Assembly: GCA_964524475.1 (NCBI GenBank)
Contig: CAZGCO010000014.1
Location: 1-11,890, forward strand
Length of the DNA stretch: 11,890 bases
Origin: CAZYHU01 sp964524475
GTDB lineage: Bacteria > Patescibacteriota > Minisyncoccia > Phycocordibacterales > UBA1006
Direction of reading: 5' to 3'
This document shows, piece by piece, positions 1 to 6,668 of the stretch; within the stretch, counting starts at the first letter, position 1; each line of letters begins with the position of its first letter. The notes beneath the pieces were generated by a model. It saw nothing but the letters and a program-made list of their open reading frames with translations, was not told the DNA's origin and did not search any database. Made by a program: the position numbers and the translations under genes.

Positions 1-94
1 TACAAGGTTAAAATTTGTATGGAAAAATCCGAAGCCTGTTTGAGGCGTAGCCGAGTTCTGCAGGATTTTGGAAGACAATTTTTGACCGATAAGT
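1..94. repeat. imperfect inverted repeat / possible structured element downstream of pilA
   Basis: No credible gene lies here. The bases can fold into a nested structure. The outer arms are 10-18 and 75-83 (one mismatch), the middle arms 24-30 (AAAATCC) and 63-69 (GGATTTT), and the inner hairpin is GCCT 34-37 with AGGC 43-46. An alternative inner pairing uses GGC 44-46 with GCC 50-52. It is more GC-rich and organised than the surrounding spacers. It could be a dispersed palindromic repeat, a small RNA, or part of the 3' untranslated region of the next gene. The window edge prevents knowing what it abuts. Confidence 0.4.
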
Positions 95-103
95 ATATAC
101 AAT

Positions 104-125
104 AAAACACGCCCATGCGTGTTTT
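104..125 (-). terminator. intrinsic terminator of pilA
   Basis: A perfect 9-bp stem (104-112 with 117-125) closes a 4-base loop. It begins 10 bases past the pilA stop codon. On the minus strand the 3' arm ends in TTTT and continues into ATTGTATAT, which fits a Rho-independent terminator with a short U tract. Confidence 0.7.
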
Positions 126-134
126 ATAAAATAA

Positions 135-611
135 CTATGGACAAACAGTCGTTGTGATTGCTGATGCGACTTCTTTGGATGATCCGTTTGAATCAACACA
201 GAAACTGGTCATACCTGTAGATGGTTTATTCAGTGTTGCTGATACTGCCCATGCAGTTGCACTAGAGGCACAGGTCATTACACCTGTTGTTGGGATTGAT
301 TTCTTTGCCGAAACAATCAAATCAAATAACCCACTTGCAGATCCAGCTGTTCCGAACAGATTAGCAGCGGTCGCGGTAGGACATGTAGCTACAGCATATG
401 CAGTACCATAGGTATCACTATTTGCTCCTGCATACAATTCTGCCTGAGCACGCATGTTTGAAAGTTCTGATTTAATTTTTCCGTCTTTTGCTTTGTCACG
501 TGCAGGACCTAGGTTGGTCAATACTACTGCTGACAAAATACCGATAATAGCAACGACGATCAAGAGTTCAATCAAGGTAAATCCTGATTGCATACGAAAC
601 ATTTTTTTCAT
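135..611 (-). CDS. pilA: type IV major pilin (prepilin PilA family)
   Basis: This is the structural subunit of the type IV pilus fibre. The 158-residue product starts with a short basic leader and a textbook class III signal peptide. Cleavage by prepilin peptidase would fall after G10, giving a mature N-terminal Phe followed by TLIELLIVVAIIGIL. The conserved Glu at mature position 5 is E15. The hydrophobic helix (11-33) would anchor the subunit and then pack in the fibre core. The C-terminal domain is rich in Ala, Thr and Ser and has four cysteines (C77, C114, C138, C157), enough for two disulfides, one of them closing the C-terminal loop. The gene is last in the pilus cluster, 88 bases beyond the pilC stop. 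It has its own TATAAT box and a terminator right behind, as expected for a highly expressed subunit. Upstream there is no Shine-Dalgarno, only AT-rich leader. The start was chosen as the first Met before the leader; M4 or M7 are possible. The class is certain; whether it is the major pilin is inferred from position and size. Confidence 0.93.
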   Translation of the reverse strand: MKKMFRMQSGFTLIELLIVVAIIGILSAVVLTNLGPARDKAKDGKIKSELSNMRAQAELYAGANSDTYGTAYAVATCPTATAANLFGTAGSASGLFDLIVSAKKSIPTTGVMTCASSATAWAVSATLNKPSTGMTSFCVDSNGSSKEVASAITTTVCP

Positions 612-651
612 AAGAAATAAAATTAAAAATTATTTGATAATAACATACCTA

Positions 652-657
652 ATTATA
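652..657 (-). promoter_or_regulatory. candidate -10 box of the pilA promoter
   Basis: TATAAT on the minus strand lies 40 bases before the pilA ATG, implying a leader of about 34 nt. No convincing -35 is present at 17-18 bases, and there is no TGn extension. This promoter therefore differs from those of pilM, pilN, pilB and pilT. Confidence 0.5.
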
Positions 658-699
658 CACAAAACAATATAAAAAAACTAGCAAAAAATATATGATATA

Positions 700-1905
700 C
701 TATAAATTACTTGTCAAATTATATATCGGGATCAATATAGATGTTAAAAGTAATCCAACACCTACACCAAGAGCGACAATCATCACCGGTTCTATGAGAC
801 TGATTAATGTATCCACTGCCCCATCGACTTCTTGTTTATAAAACTTTGCCATTTTTTTCAAAATAGGTGCAAGTGTCCCTGTTTCTTCACCGATACGGAT
901 CATACTAATCATCACCGTAGGAATATGTCCTGATTTCTCCATTGAACTGGAAATAGCTACACCTGATTTTACATCAGTTACCGCTATTTGCATGATATCG
1001 CGATACACACGATTATCTACGACATCACCAGTGATTTCCAGTGCGCGGAGTACAGGGATACCAGATGACAACATGGTATCCAAGTTATCAGCAATACGAG
1101 ACAAATAAAGTTTTTGATACAATTTGCCCAATATAGGGGCACTGATTTTCCAATTATCTAAACGTTTTTTACCTGTATCTGTACGCAGACTCTGTACGAA
1201 AAACACAATAACAATAATAAGTGCAATGAGAACAAAAATACCATAATTTACAAATAAATCACTCATCCAAATAACTACACGAGTATAGAATGGTAATTGT
1301 TGACCTGTTTCTATCAATATTACTGATAGTTTTGGAATCAAGAATGTAAACATTAATACCATTACCGCAATAAATGTCGCAATAACAAAACCAGGATAAA
1401 TGAGGGCATTTTTTGTCTTACTGGTAAGTTCATGTTGACGATCCAGATAATCTGCAAGATATTGAAATGTTTCCGTCAGCTTACCTGATTCTTCCCCTGC
1501 ACGTACCATGTTCACATAAAAAGCAGAAAAAACATCAGGGAATTTTTCCATAGCACGCGATATAGATACACCTCCCTGAATATCACTAGCAACTGACTGT
1601 AACGCAAAACGAAGCGTCTTGTCGTCAGTATTTTCTGCCATCAAGGTAAAAGCTTTTAATGCAGAAACCTGCGCATCGAACAATGCCGCCATCTGACGTG
1701 ACATAATAACAACTGATTTTTCTGAAACACCAGAAAACCATGAAATATTTTTTGCAAAAAAACTTTTTTCTCCTTGGGCAGTTACCGATTCAATAATAAA
1801 CCCACGTTGTTGGAGAGACGTTTGTGCGTTATCCAGATTATTGGCTTCGATTTGACCTGTTTTTTCGACACCTTCTGGTGTAATGACTTTGTAATTAAAT
1901 AACAT
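700..1905 (-). CDS. pilC: type IV pilus inner-membrane platform protein PilC (GspF family)
   Basis: PilC is the polytopic platform on which PilB and PilT act to insert or remove pilin subunits. The 401-residue length is normal for the family. An N-terminal segment (1-60) precedes two T2SSF/GspF repeats, roughly 66-190 and 270-393. Each repeat carries the family signature: RAGEESGKL at 135-143 and RIGEETGTL at 337-345. Predicted membrane helices are at about 172-192, 221-238 and 371-395, the usual three. The stop of pilT lies 18 bases upstream and no promoter is visible in that gap, so pilT and pilC are probably co-transcribed. No Shine-Dalgarno precedes the ATG. I saw no clear terminator between pilC and pilA, so read-through into pilA is possible. 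Confidence 0.95.
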   Translation of the reverse strand: MLFNYKVITPEGVEKTGQIEANNLDNAQTSLQQRGFIIESVTAQGEKSFFAKNISWFSGVSEKSVVIMSRQMAALFDAQVSALKAFTLMAENTDDKTLRFALQSVASDIQGGVSISRAMEKFPDVFSAFYVNMVRAGEESGKLTETFQYLADYLDRQHELTSKTKNALIYPGFVIATFIAVMVLMFTFLIPKLSVILIETGQQLPFYTRVVIWMSDLFVNYGIFVLIALIIVIVFFVQSLRTDTGKKRLDNWKISAPILGKLYQKLYLSRIADNLDTMLSSGIPVLRALEITGDVVDNRVYRDIMQIAVTDVKSGVAISSSMEKSGHIPTVMISMIRIGEETGTLAPILKKMAKFYKQEVDGAVDTLISLIEPVMIVALGVGVGLLLTSILIPIYNLTSNL

Positions 1906-1923
1906 ATAATATATAAAAAATAA

Positions 1924-2994
1924 TTAGACTGTCCCCATAACCTGATCTAATCCTTTTGGGTTTGCAGAATATTTACGAGCATCATCAATACTAATATCTC
2001 CAGAACGCACCAGTTCGACCAAACTATTATTCATGGATATCATACCATTTTCTCTTCCTGTTTCTATGAGTGTATCTATTTCATGAGTACGTCCTTCGCG
2101 AATAGTATTTGCAACTGCACGGGTGTTAATTAATAGTTCATATGCGGTCACACGACCACCGCGTTGACTGGGTATTAAACGCTGTGAAAATATTCCGAGT
2201 AAACTGGACGATAATTGCATACGTACCTGTGCCTGCTGATCAGCGGGAAATGAATCAATAATACGATCAATGGTCTGTGCAGCACTGTTGGTGTGTAATG
2301 TAGAAAATACCAAATGCCCTGTCTCTGCTGCTGTTACCGCTGCCTTGATAGTTTCTGTAGTGCGCATTTCTCCAATGAGAATAACATTAATATCTTCACG
2401 GAATGATGCCGTCAATGCACTGTCGAAACTGACTGTATCCAATCCTACTTCGCGTTGATCGATGATAGACTGTTTTGGTTTGTGGATATATTCTATCGGA
2501 GCCTCAATAGTCACAATATGTTCACGACGTTCTGTATTAATAATATCTATGAGTGCCGCAAGTGTTGTTGATTTTCCTTGACCTACCGGTCCTACTACCA
2601 AGAAAAACCCCTGTTTTGCACGAGCAAATTGAATCAAACTCTCCGGGAGATGTAAATCCGTCAGATTACGTACAGCCTGTATAGAACGCATAACAATAGT
2701 AATTTTACCTGTACTGATAAATGCATTTCCACGCATACGGAGCTTTCCTGCATAATCATAAGCAAAATCTATTTCATGACGATCAAGTAATTTTTGTACC
2801 ATTTCTGGTCCAACCAATATTTCCAATATTTCAACTGTAGATTCTGGAGTAAATACCTCTACGGTTGCCAGTTCATTTAATTCTCCTGATATACGTATAA
2901 ATGGCTTTCTACCTGTTGCCATATGTACATCAGATGCATTTTGCACAAACACTGTTTCTAAAATATTTGCAAGGATTTGTTCATGATTATTCAT
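1924..2994 (-). CDS. pilT: type IV pilus retraction ATPase PilT-like
   Basis: This is a cytoplasmic hexameric ATPase of the secretion superfamily that powers pilus disassembly and retraction. The 356-residue length matches PilT (about 345-370) and not the longer PilB. An N-terminal PAS-like domain (1-105) is followed by the RecA-like core. Walker A is GPVGQGKST (135-143), Walker B is VILIGEMR (204-211), and the His box is STLHTN (231-236). Two hallmark motifs are altered. The Asp box reads IEAPIEYIH, with Ala at 165 where Asp is usual. The C-terminal AIRNLIRE motif appears as AVANTIRE (293-300). The promoter lies only 6 bases before the ATG, so the mRNA is probably leaderless, which also fixes the start. 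A 9-bp inverted repeat covers that promoter. pilC follows in the same operon. PilU-type accessory ATPase is an alternative given the diverged motifs; retraction activity is inferred. Confidence 0.9.
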   Translation of the reverse strand: MNNHEQILANILETVFVQNASDVHMATGRKPFIRISGELNELATVEVFTPESTVEILEILVGPEMVQKLLDRHEIDFAYDYAGKLRMRGNAFISTGKITIVMRSIQAVRNLTDLHLPESLIQFARAKQGFFLVVGPVGQGKSTTLAALIDIINTERREHIVTIEAPIEYIHKPKQSIIDQREVGLDTVSFDSALTASFREDINVILIGEMRTTETIKAAVTAAETGHLVFSTLHTNSAAQTIDRIIDSFPADQQAQVRMQLSSSLLGIFSQRLIPSQRGGRVTAYELLINTRAVANTIREGRTHEIDTLIETGRENGMISMNNSLVELVRSGDISIDDARKYSANPKGLDQVMGTV

Positions 2995-3020
2995 AGATAC
3001 AGTATATCATGACTGTATCT
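2995..3020. promoter_or_regulatory. operator-like inverted repeat over the pilT promoter
   Basis: The 9-base arms AGATACAGT (2995-3003) and ACTGTATCT (3012-3020) are perfect and separated by 8 bases. The repeat covers the extended -10 and the expected transcription start of pilT. A protein bound here would block the promoter. The GATACA/TGTATC half-site also occurs twice in the pilN promoter (6625-6639). No dedicated regulator is in the window. Confidence 0.45.
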
Positions 3021-3030
3021 GTTAACACAA
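3001..3030 (-). promoter_or_regulatory. pilT promoter, extended -10, leaderless
   Basis: On the minus strand: -35 TTGTGT (3025-3030), an 18-base spacer, TGA then TATACT (3001-3006). Only 6 bases (GTATCT) separate the -10 from the ATG, so the A of the ATG is the likely transcription start. The -35, spacer length and TGA match the promoters of pilB and pilM. Confidence 0.65.
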
Positions 3031-3043
3031 ATATACACATAAC

Positions 3044-3066
3044 AAAAAATCCAGATAAACTGGATT
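3044..3066 (-). terminator. intrinsic terminator of pilB
   Basis: A 7-bp stem (3048-3054 with 3060-3066) has a 5-base loop and a run of six T on the minus strand (3044-3049). The stem overlaps the pilB stop codon at 3065-3067. This separates pilB from pilT, which has its own promoter. Confidence 0.8.
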
Positions 3067-4804
3067 ATAATGTGTTTACTTCTACCCATGGTACAACACC
3101 CTGCATACATTTTACTACGGCATCCTGTCGCATAGACAACATACCTTGATTTTTTTTCAAATATTCTGTCAGTGTGTTATCAGTTGGATCTTTGATAATT
3201 AAATCTTGTAAACCTTTGTCCACGGTAAACATTTCAAAACATGCAATTCGTCCATGTGTTCCAGGATCTGCATGATTATCAGATACATCTGATAATGTTT
3301 CTGATAATGGAATAGTTGCTAGTCTCTCTGGTGACAGGTCACTAAATTCTTTACGAATAGTATCAACATAAACTCCTTCAATTGGGATTTTTTTACCCTT
3401 ACCAGGAGATAATGTACGAATCATACGTTGCGCAATACTCATGATAAGTGTCGGTGCAATCAAGTAAGGATCCACACCCATATCAATAAGACGAGGAATA
3501 GCCCCAATAGCAGTATTCGTGTGGAGTGTCGCAAGAACAAGATGCCCTGTGAGTGCAGCGTTTACTGCAAGTTCCGCAGTTTCTTTATCACGTATTTCTA
3601 CCATGATTACATCAGGATCCTGACGCAAAATACTGCGGAGACCTGTAGCAAAGGTATAACCTATTTCAGGACGAACCTGTGACTGATTCATACCGGGAAT
3701 ATTGTATTCTACCGGGTCTTCCAATGATACAACGTTTAGTTTTTCACGATCTAATTCGTTGACCATGGAATAAAGTGTTGTTGATTTTCCTGCTCCTGTT
3801 GGTCCTGTAATCAATATCATACCATATGGTTTACTGATGGCAGTACGTATCATATCTGAATGTTCTGCTGTCATACCCAGTTCATCCAGTTTCTTTATTC
3901 CCTTTCCTGAATCCAAAATACGAATTACAACTTTTTCACCAAAAAAAGTAGGAAAAGTAGAAACACGGAAATCGATTTTACGGTCATTTACGGTTGCCAT
4001 AAAACGACCATCCTGAGGTTTTCGTTTTTCATCCAAACGTAAATTTGCGAGAGACTTTACTTTTGCAACTAATGCACTATGCATAGATGGTGCTACATGC
4101 AAACTGGTATACAGAATTCCGTCTACACGGAAACGAATCTTTACCTCGCTCCCTGCGTGTTCAATATGAATATCTGACGCTCCTCCATCTACTGCATTAC
4201 GTACCATTACTCCGATCATTTTTGTTGCTGGCGCATCCTCGACCAATGTATCCGGTGAACTGTTTTTTGAGAGTGTTGTAGTATCGTCTTCATCGATATT
4301 TAATACATCGTCCTGTTGACCTATACTGCCCTGTTCAATACCTGCTTCAGATACCTCATCCATATCATGAGAAGCAGAAGAAAAACCTCCATACGCACCA
4401 ATGATCTTACGATAGTCATCATAAGAAACAATAAAAACTTCAAATGGGATTTTTGCTTGAGATGCAATAAACTGCAACGCATTTTTTACTGAAGTACTCC
4501 CTGGGTCTAGAACTCCCACATCGAGCACACCATCAAATAGTCCCATGGGAACAATATGATAATTTTTTGCTGCATCAATAGGGATATATTTCATAACAGA
4601 AATAGGTACAGGATTTTCCCCTAACTGTTTTACAGGTACTCCAAAAAACTCACTCTTTGCCTCTGCAATAATACCTGCATCAATATGCATACTTGCCAAT
4701 GCAGCATCAAGATCATTATTCATGGTGACAGCTTTTTCTTGAGCTTCGTCCAATTGGTAATGATTGATGATTTCTTTTTTCAAGAGAATATCGAGGTAAC
4801 TCAT
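3065..4804 (-). CDS. pilB: type IV pilus extension ATPase PilB-like (GspE family)
   Basis: PilB is the cytoplasmic ATPase that drives pilin polymerisation. The product is 579 residues, close to the usual PilB/GspE length. An N-terminal MshEN/GspE-N domain (1-137) is joined by an acidic linker (145-190) to the N2 domain (about 190-310) and the RecA core. Walker A is GPTGAGKST (334-342), the Asp box LEDPVEY (361-367) is intact, and the His box is ATLHTN (425-430). Two oddities stand out. The Walker B reads DPDVIMVEIRD (396-406) where the family has MVGEIRD, so one Gly is missing. The four-cysteine zinc motif common in the C-terminal subdomain is absent; the only Cys residues are C522 and C566. 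The gene is flanked by terminators and has its own promoter, so it is probably monocistronic. The start is fixed by that promoter, 10 bases before the ATG. The family is certain; competence-type PilB is an alternative name. Confidence 0.93.
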   Translation of the reverse strand: MSYLDILLKKEIINHYQLDEAQEKAVTMNNDLDAALASMHIDAGIIAEAKSEFFGVPVKQLGENPVPISVMKYIPIDAAKNYHIVPMGLFDGVLDVGVLDPGSTSVKNALQFIASQAKIPFEVFIVSYDDYRKIIGAYGGFSSASHDMDEVSEAGIEQGSIGQQDDVLNIDEDDTTTLSKNSSPDTLVEDAPATKMIGVMVRNAVDGGASDIHIEHAGSEVKIRFRVDGILYTSLHVAPSMHSALVAKVKSLANLRLDEKRKPQDGRFMATVNDRKIDFRVSTFPTFFGEKVVIRILDSGKGIKKLDELGMTAEHSDMIRTAISKPYGMILITGPTGAGKSTTLYSMVNELDREKLNVVSLEDPVEYNIPGMNQSQVRPEIGYTFATGLRSILRQDPDVIMVEIRDKETAELAVNAALTGHLVLATLHTNTAIGAIPRLIDMGVDPYLIAPTLIMSIAQRMIRTLSPGKGKKIPIEGVYVDTIRKEFSDLSPERLATIPLSETLSDVSDNHADPGTHGRIACFEMFTVDKGLQDLIIKDPTDNTLTEYLKKNQGMLSMRQDAVVKCMQGVVPWVEVNTL

Positions 4805-4814
4805 AATACATATT

Positions 4815-4844
4815 ATTATATCACAGAGTTTAAAAAATACACAA
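4815..4844 (-). promoter_or_regulatory. pilB promoter, extended -10
   Basis: On the minus strand: -35 TTGTGT (4839-4844), an 18-base spacer, TGA then a perfect TATAAT (4815-4820). The ATG follows after 10 bases, giving a leader of only about 3 nt and no room for a ribosome binding site. It is the best match to consensus among the four similar pil promoters. Confidence 0.7.
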
Positions 4845-4846
4845 AT

Positions 4847-4871
4847 AAAAAAAACACTTTCGTGTTTTTTT
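4847..4871 (-). terminator. intrinsic terminator after the pilMNO-P operon
   Basis: Hairpin with an ACAC/GTGT core (4854-4857 with 4862-4865) around the loop TTTC, extended by A and T tracts to about a 10-bp stem. It overlaps the stop codon at 4870-4872 and is followed on the minus strand by a T run. It ends the pilM-to-PilP transcript just before the pilB promoter. Confidence 0.7.
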
Positions 4872-5358
4872 ATTTCTTTGTTGGAGTAGTTGTATTTTTT
4901 GATGTAGTCGTAGTTGTTGTAGATTTAGTAGGTGTTGTAGTTGTTGGTGTGTTTGACACAGGAGTAATGGTTTGCGTTATTGGAATAATTAAACCATCAG
5001 ATACAGTTGTCGAAGGATTTATAATACCACCAAAAGGATTACGTCTCCCTGTATCTAAACGTGTAGGTAATACCACGGTTCCATCAGTTAATTGTACGAA
5101 CGCCGACTGAGACAGTAATTCTGTAGGCAATGTAATCTGCGACATGTTTTTCAATAGTTCAACAATCTGATTACTGGTAGCAGTACGAGGTGTATTTACC
5201 CCAGTAGCGCCTGTAGTTAGACTGGATAAACCACCTGTGAAACCGGTCGATGTGTTTTTATTAACCGATATTTTTTGATAGATTAAATATCCTATAACAA
5301 AAACTGCAACGATAGTTACTACTGGAAAAATTATTTTCTTGAATGAAAAATTTTGCAT
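4870..5358 (-). CDS. PilP-position membrane-anchored pilus accessory protein, Thr-rich tail
   Basis: This gene lies where pilP is normally found, 6 bases after pilO and apparently in the same operon. The 162-residue product has a short basic N-terminus, one transmembrane helix (about 9-27), then an extracytoplasmic part. This part contains a low-complexity Gly/Thr/Ser stretch (36-62), a modest ordered segment (63-104), and the motif GRRNPFGGI (104-112). That motif recalls the RDPF-type motif of PilP, which comes before its homology-region domain. Here there is no such domain. The chain ends in about 25 residues that are almost only Thr, Pro, Lys and Ser (137-162). PilP usually bridges the PilN/O complex to the secretin; with no secretin expected, a tail able to span the wall would make sense. 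The position is seen. Homology to PilP is a weak inference from the NPF motif and context, so I give no symbol. Confidence 0.6.
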   Translation of the reverse strand: MQNFSFKKIIFPVVTIVAVFVIGYLIYQKISVNKNTSTGFTGGLSSLTTGATGVNTPRTATSNQIVELLKNMSQITLPTELLSQSAFVQLTDGTVVLPTRLDTGRRNPFGGIINPSTTVSDGLIIPITQTITPVSNTPTTTTPTKSTTTTTTSKNTTTPTKK

Positions 5359-5364
5359 AGAATT

Positions 5365-5925
5365 TTATTTGAGCCAGTAGGTTTTCAGTGAAACAGTATA
5401 CTGGTATACTTGTTTATCGTCAGTAGCAGAAAAGGTAATTTTTTGGAAGTCTATAACACGCAAGTTTTTTTCTGCATTACGTACAAATTCTGCAAGGTTT
5501 GCATATGTTCCTACAATAATAAAATTTATTTGAAGTACCCCAATCTGAGGACCTAGATCATTAGTTGTTTTTTTTACACTAGCATCACGAGTTGTACTAT
5601 CTTTGGTTAGATCTTCTATTTTTACATTTTGTAACACCATATCAAACTGTTCTGCTAAACCATTCAATTCCAATATGAGCGGAACATTTTCTGGACTATT
5701 AGGGAGAAATTTATTTAATCGTTCTAATTGTTCTCCTGTAATACTGTCGTATTTTTTACGGAGCATATTACGTGTTTCGTCCAGTTTACGAACATTCGCC
5801 AATACTGATTCATTTTCTGCCTTTTGTGCTAAAACGGTCTGCAATCCACGATATTGTGGTACACCAAAAAAAACGATAGCAACAATCGAAAGAATAGTTA
5901 TACCAATGGAAAAAATAAATCGCAT
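5365..5925 (-). CDS. pilO: type IV pilus alignment protein PilO-like
   Basis: PilO pairs with PilN in the inner membrane and links the pilus machine to PilM and the ATPases. The 186-residue product has a transmembrane helix at about 4-22. A coiled-coil segment (25-72) follows, then the typical region LNKFLPNSPENVPLILEL (70-87) and a ferredoxin-like domain to the C-terminus (about 80-186). Length and order match the family (about 180-210). It begins 6 bases after the pilN stop, and the PilP-position gene begins 6 bases after its own stop, so the three are tightly coupled. No promoter or Shine-Dalgarno is visible before the ATG, and translational coupling to pilN is likely. Assignment is by architecture, conserved segment and order; sequence identity to model PilO proteins is expected to be low. 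Confidence 0.85.
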   Translation of the reverse strand: MRFIFSIGITILSIVAIVFFGVPQYRGLQTVLAQKAENESVLANVRKLDETRNMLRKKYDSITGEQLERLNKFLPNSPENVPLILELNGLAEQFDMVLQNVKIEDLTKDSTTRDASVKKTTNDLGPQIGVLQINFIIVGTYANLAEFVRNAEKNLRVIDFQKITFSATDDKQVYQYTVSLKTYWLK

Positions 5926-5931
5926 AAATAA

Positions 5932-6612
5932 TTAAGGAGTAGGTGTCTCTATAGGAATCCCTGTAGTAACTGCCGGAATAGCAGGTTGTAATTCAACAGG
6001 AACAACTAGGGTAGATTTGCGTGGTGCCTGAGTAAAAATCAATAATTCTGGTTTTACCGTGAGCGACACATTAAACGCAACTAGTTTTTTTGGAGTTCGT
6101 GTAAAATCAGAAAAAATTACATTTTGAAATGCAGATACTTCACTGAGGCTTTGGGACTGCATGGCAATAGCTGTATAACTGTCGGTTTCTCCAGATAGGT
6201 TTACTGTTGCATTACCAGATTCATTAAAAGAAAAATCGAATCGTGTGTATCGTACATTTGGTAACGTAACTGATTCTAATATATCAAATACAGGAGAAAG
6301 TGCTTTGTGTTGTTTAAAAACAATAGCTGCATTTTTCAGTTTTTTATCTACTGTTGTTAATTCTTGTAATAAGTTTGGTTCAAAAGATTTTTCTGATTTA
6401 TTAAGAGATATTTCTTGTTCAATAATTTGTTTTTGTACATAATCACGATAAACATATATACCACCTATACCCACCGCGGTAACTATTAACATACCTACAG
6501 CAAAAAAACCAGCCAATGAAACAGATTGCGGTATACGGTCAGTTCTAACTGCCGCTGTTTCAATAACAGGTTTTTTAGGAATGAATGTTGTAGTGATTTG
6601 TTGAGGATCCAT
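5932..6612 (-). CDS. pilN: type IV pilus alignment protein PilN-like
   Basis: PilN is the bitopic inner-membrane partner of PilO, with an N-terminal cytoplasmic tail that binds PilM. The 226-residue product has a cytoplasmic segment of about 32 residues, a transmembrane helix (33-55), and a coiled coil (56-100). A ferredoxin-like periplasmic-type domain (105-188) and a Pro/Thr-rich tail follow. The tail lacks the canonical INLLP motif that docks into PilM; FIPKKP (10-15) sits in its place. An upstream in-frame Met would add 12 residues, but that extension runs through a promoter with TGATACACT, so the ATG at 6612 is preferred. The promoter allows pilN-pilO-PilP expression apart from pilM. It is identified from architecture and its place between pilM and pilO. 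Confidence 0.85.
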   Translation of the reverse strand: MDPQQITTTFIPKKPVIETAAVRTDRIPQSVSLAGFFAVGMLIVTAVGIGGIYVYRDYVQKQIIEQEISLNKSEKSFEPNLLQELTTVDKKLKNAAIVFKQHKALSPVFDILESVTLPNVRYTRFDFSFNESGNATVNLSGETDSYTAIAMQSQSLSEVSAFQNVIFSDFTRTPKKLVAFNVSLTVKPELLIFTQAPRKSTLVVPVELQPAIPAVTTGIPIETPTP

Positions 6613-6622
6613 AATTACATAT

Positions 6623-6652
6623 AGTGTATCATAGATACAGATAAGCACGCAA
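6623..6652 (-). promoter_or_regulatory. pilN promoter, extended -10
   Basis: On the minus strand: -35 TTGCGT (6647-6652), an 18-base spacer, TGA then TACACT (6623-6628), and 10 bases to the ATG at 6612, the same spacing as pilB. The -10 is weaker (4 of 6). An inverted repeat TGTATC-ATA-GATACA (6625-6639) overlaps it and shares its half-site with the pilT operator-like repeat. Confidence 0.55.
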
Positions 6653-6668
6653 GAAAATTAATCAACTA

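Noticed and set aside
8..199. 63-residue minus-strand open frame at the window start
   Set aside because: It overlaps the 3' end of pilA in another frame, runs through the pilA terminator and the inverted repeat, and has no recognisable domain.
612..699. Terminator between pilC and pilA
   Set aside because: Only weak AT-rich self-complementarity is visible, with no stable GC-containing stem.
4873..4950. Tandem DNA repeat or microsatellite
   Set aside because: The GTTGTAG-like periodicity reflects Thr codons in the protein tail and is not an exact tandem repeat.
4685..5110. Plus-strand frame with long Val/Phe runs
   Set aside because: It is the antisense image of the Thr-rich tail of the PilP-position gene and of the terminator and pilB start; the hydrophobic runs are a by-product of ACN codons.
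6613..6648. Upstream ATG adding 12 residues to pilN
   Set aside because: It would run through the TTGCGT-18-TGATACACT promoter; the added residues also look unlike the family.
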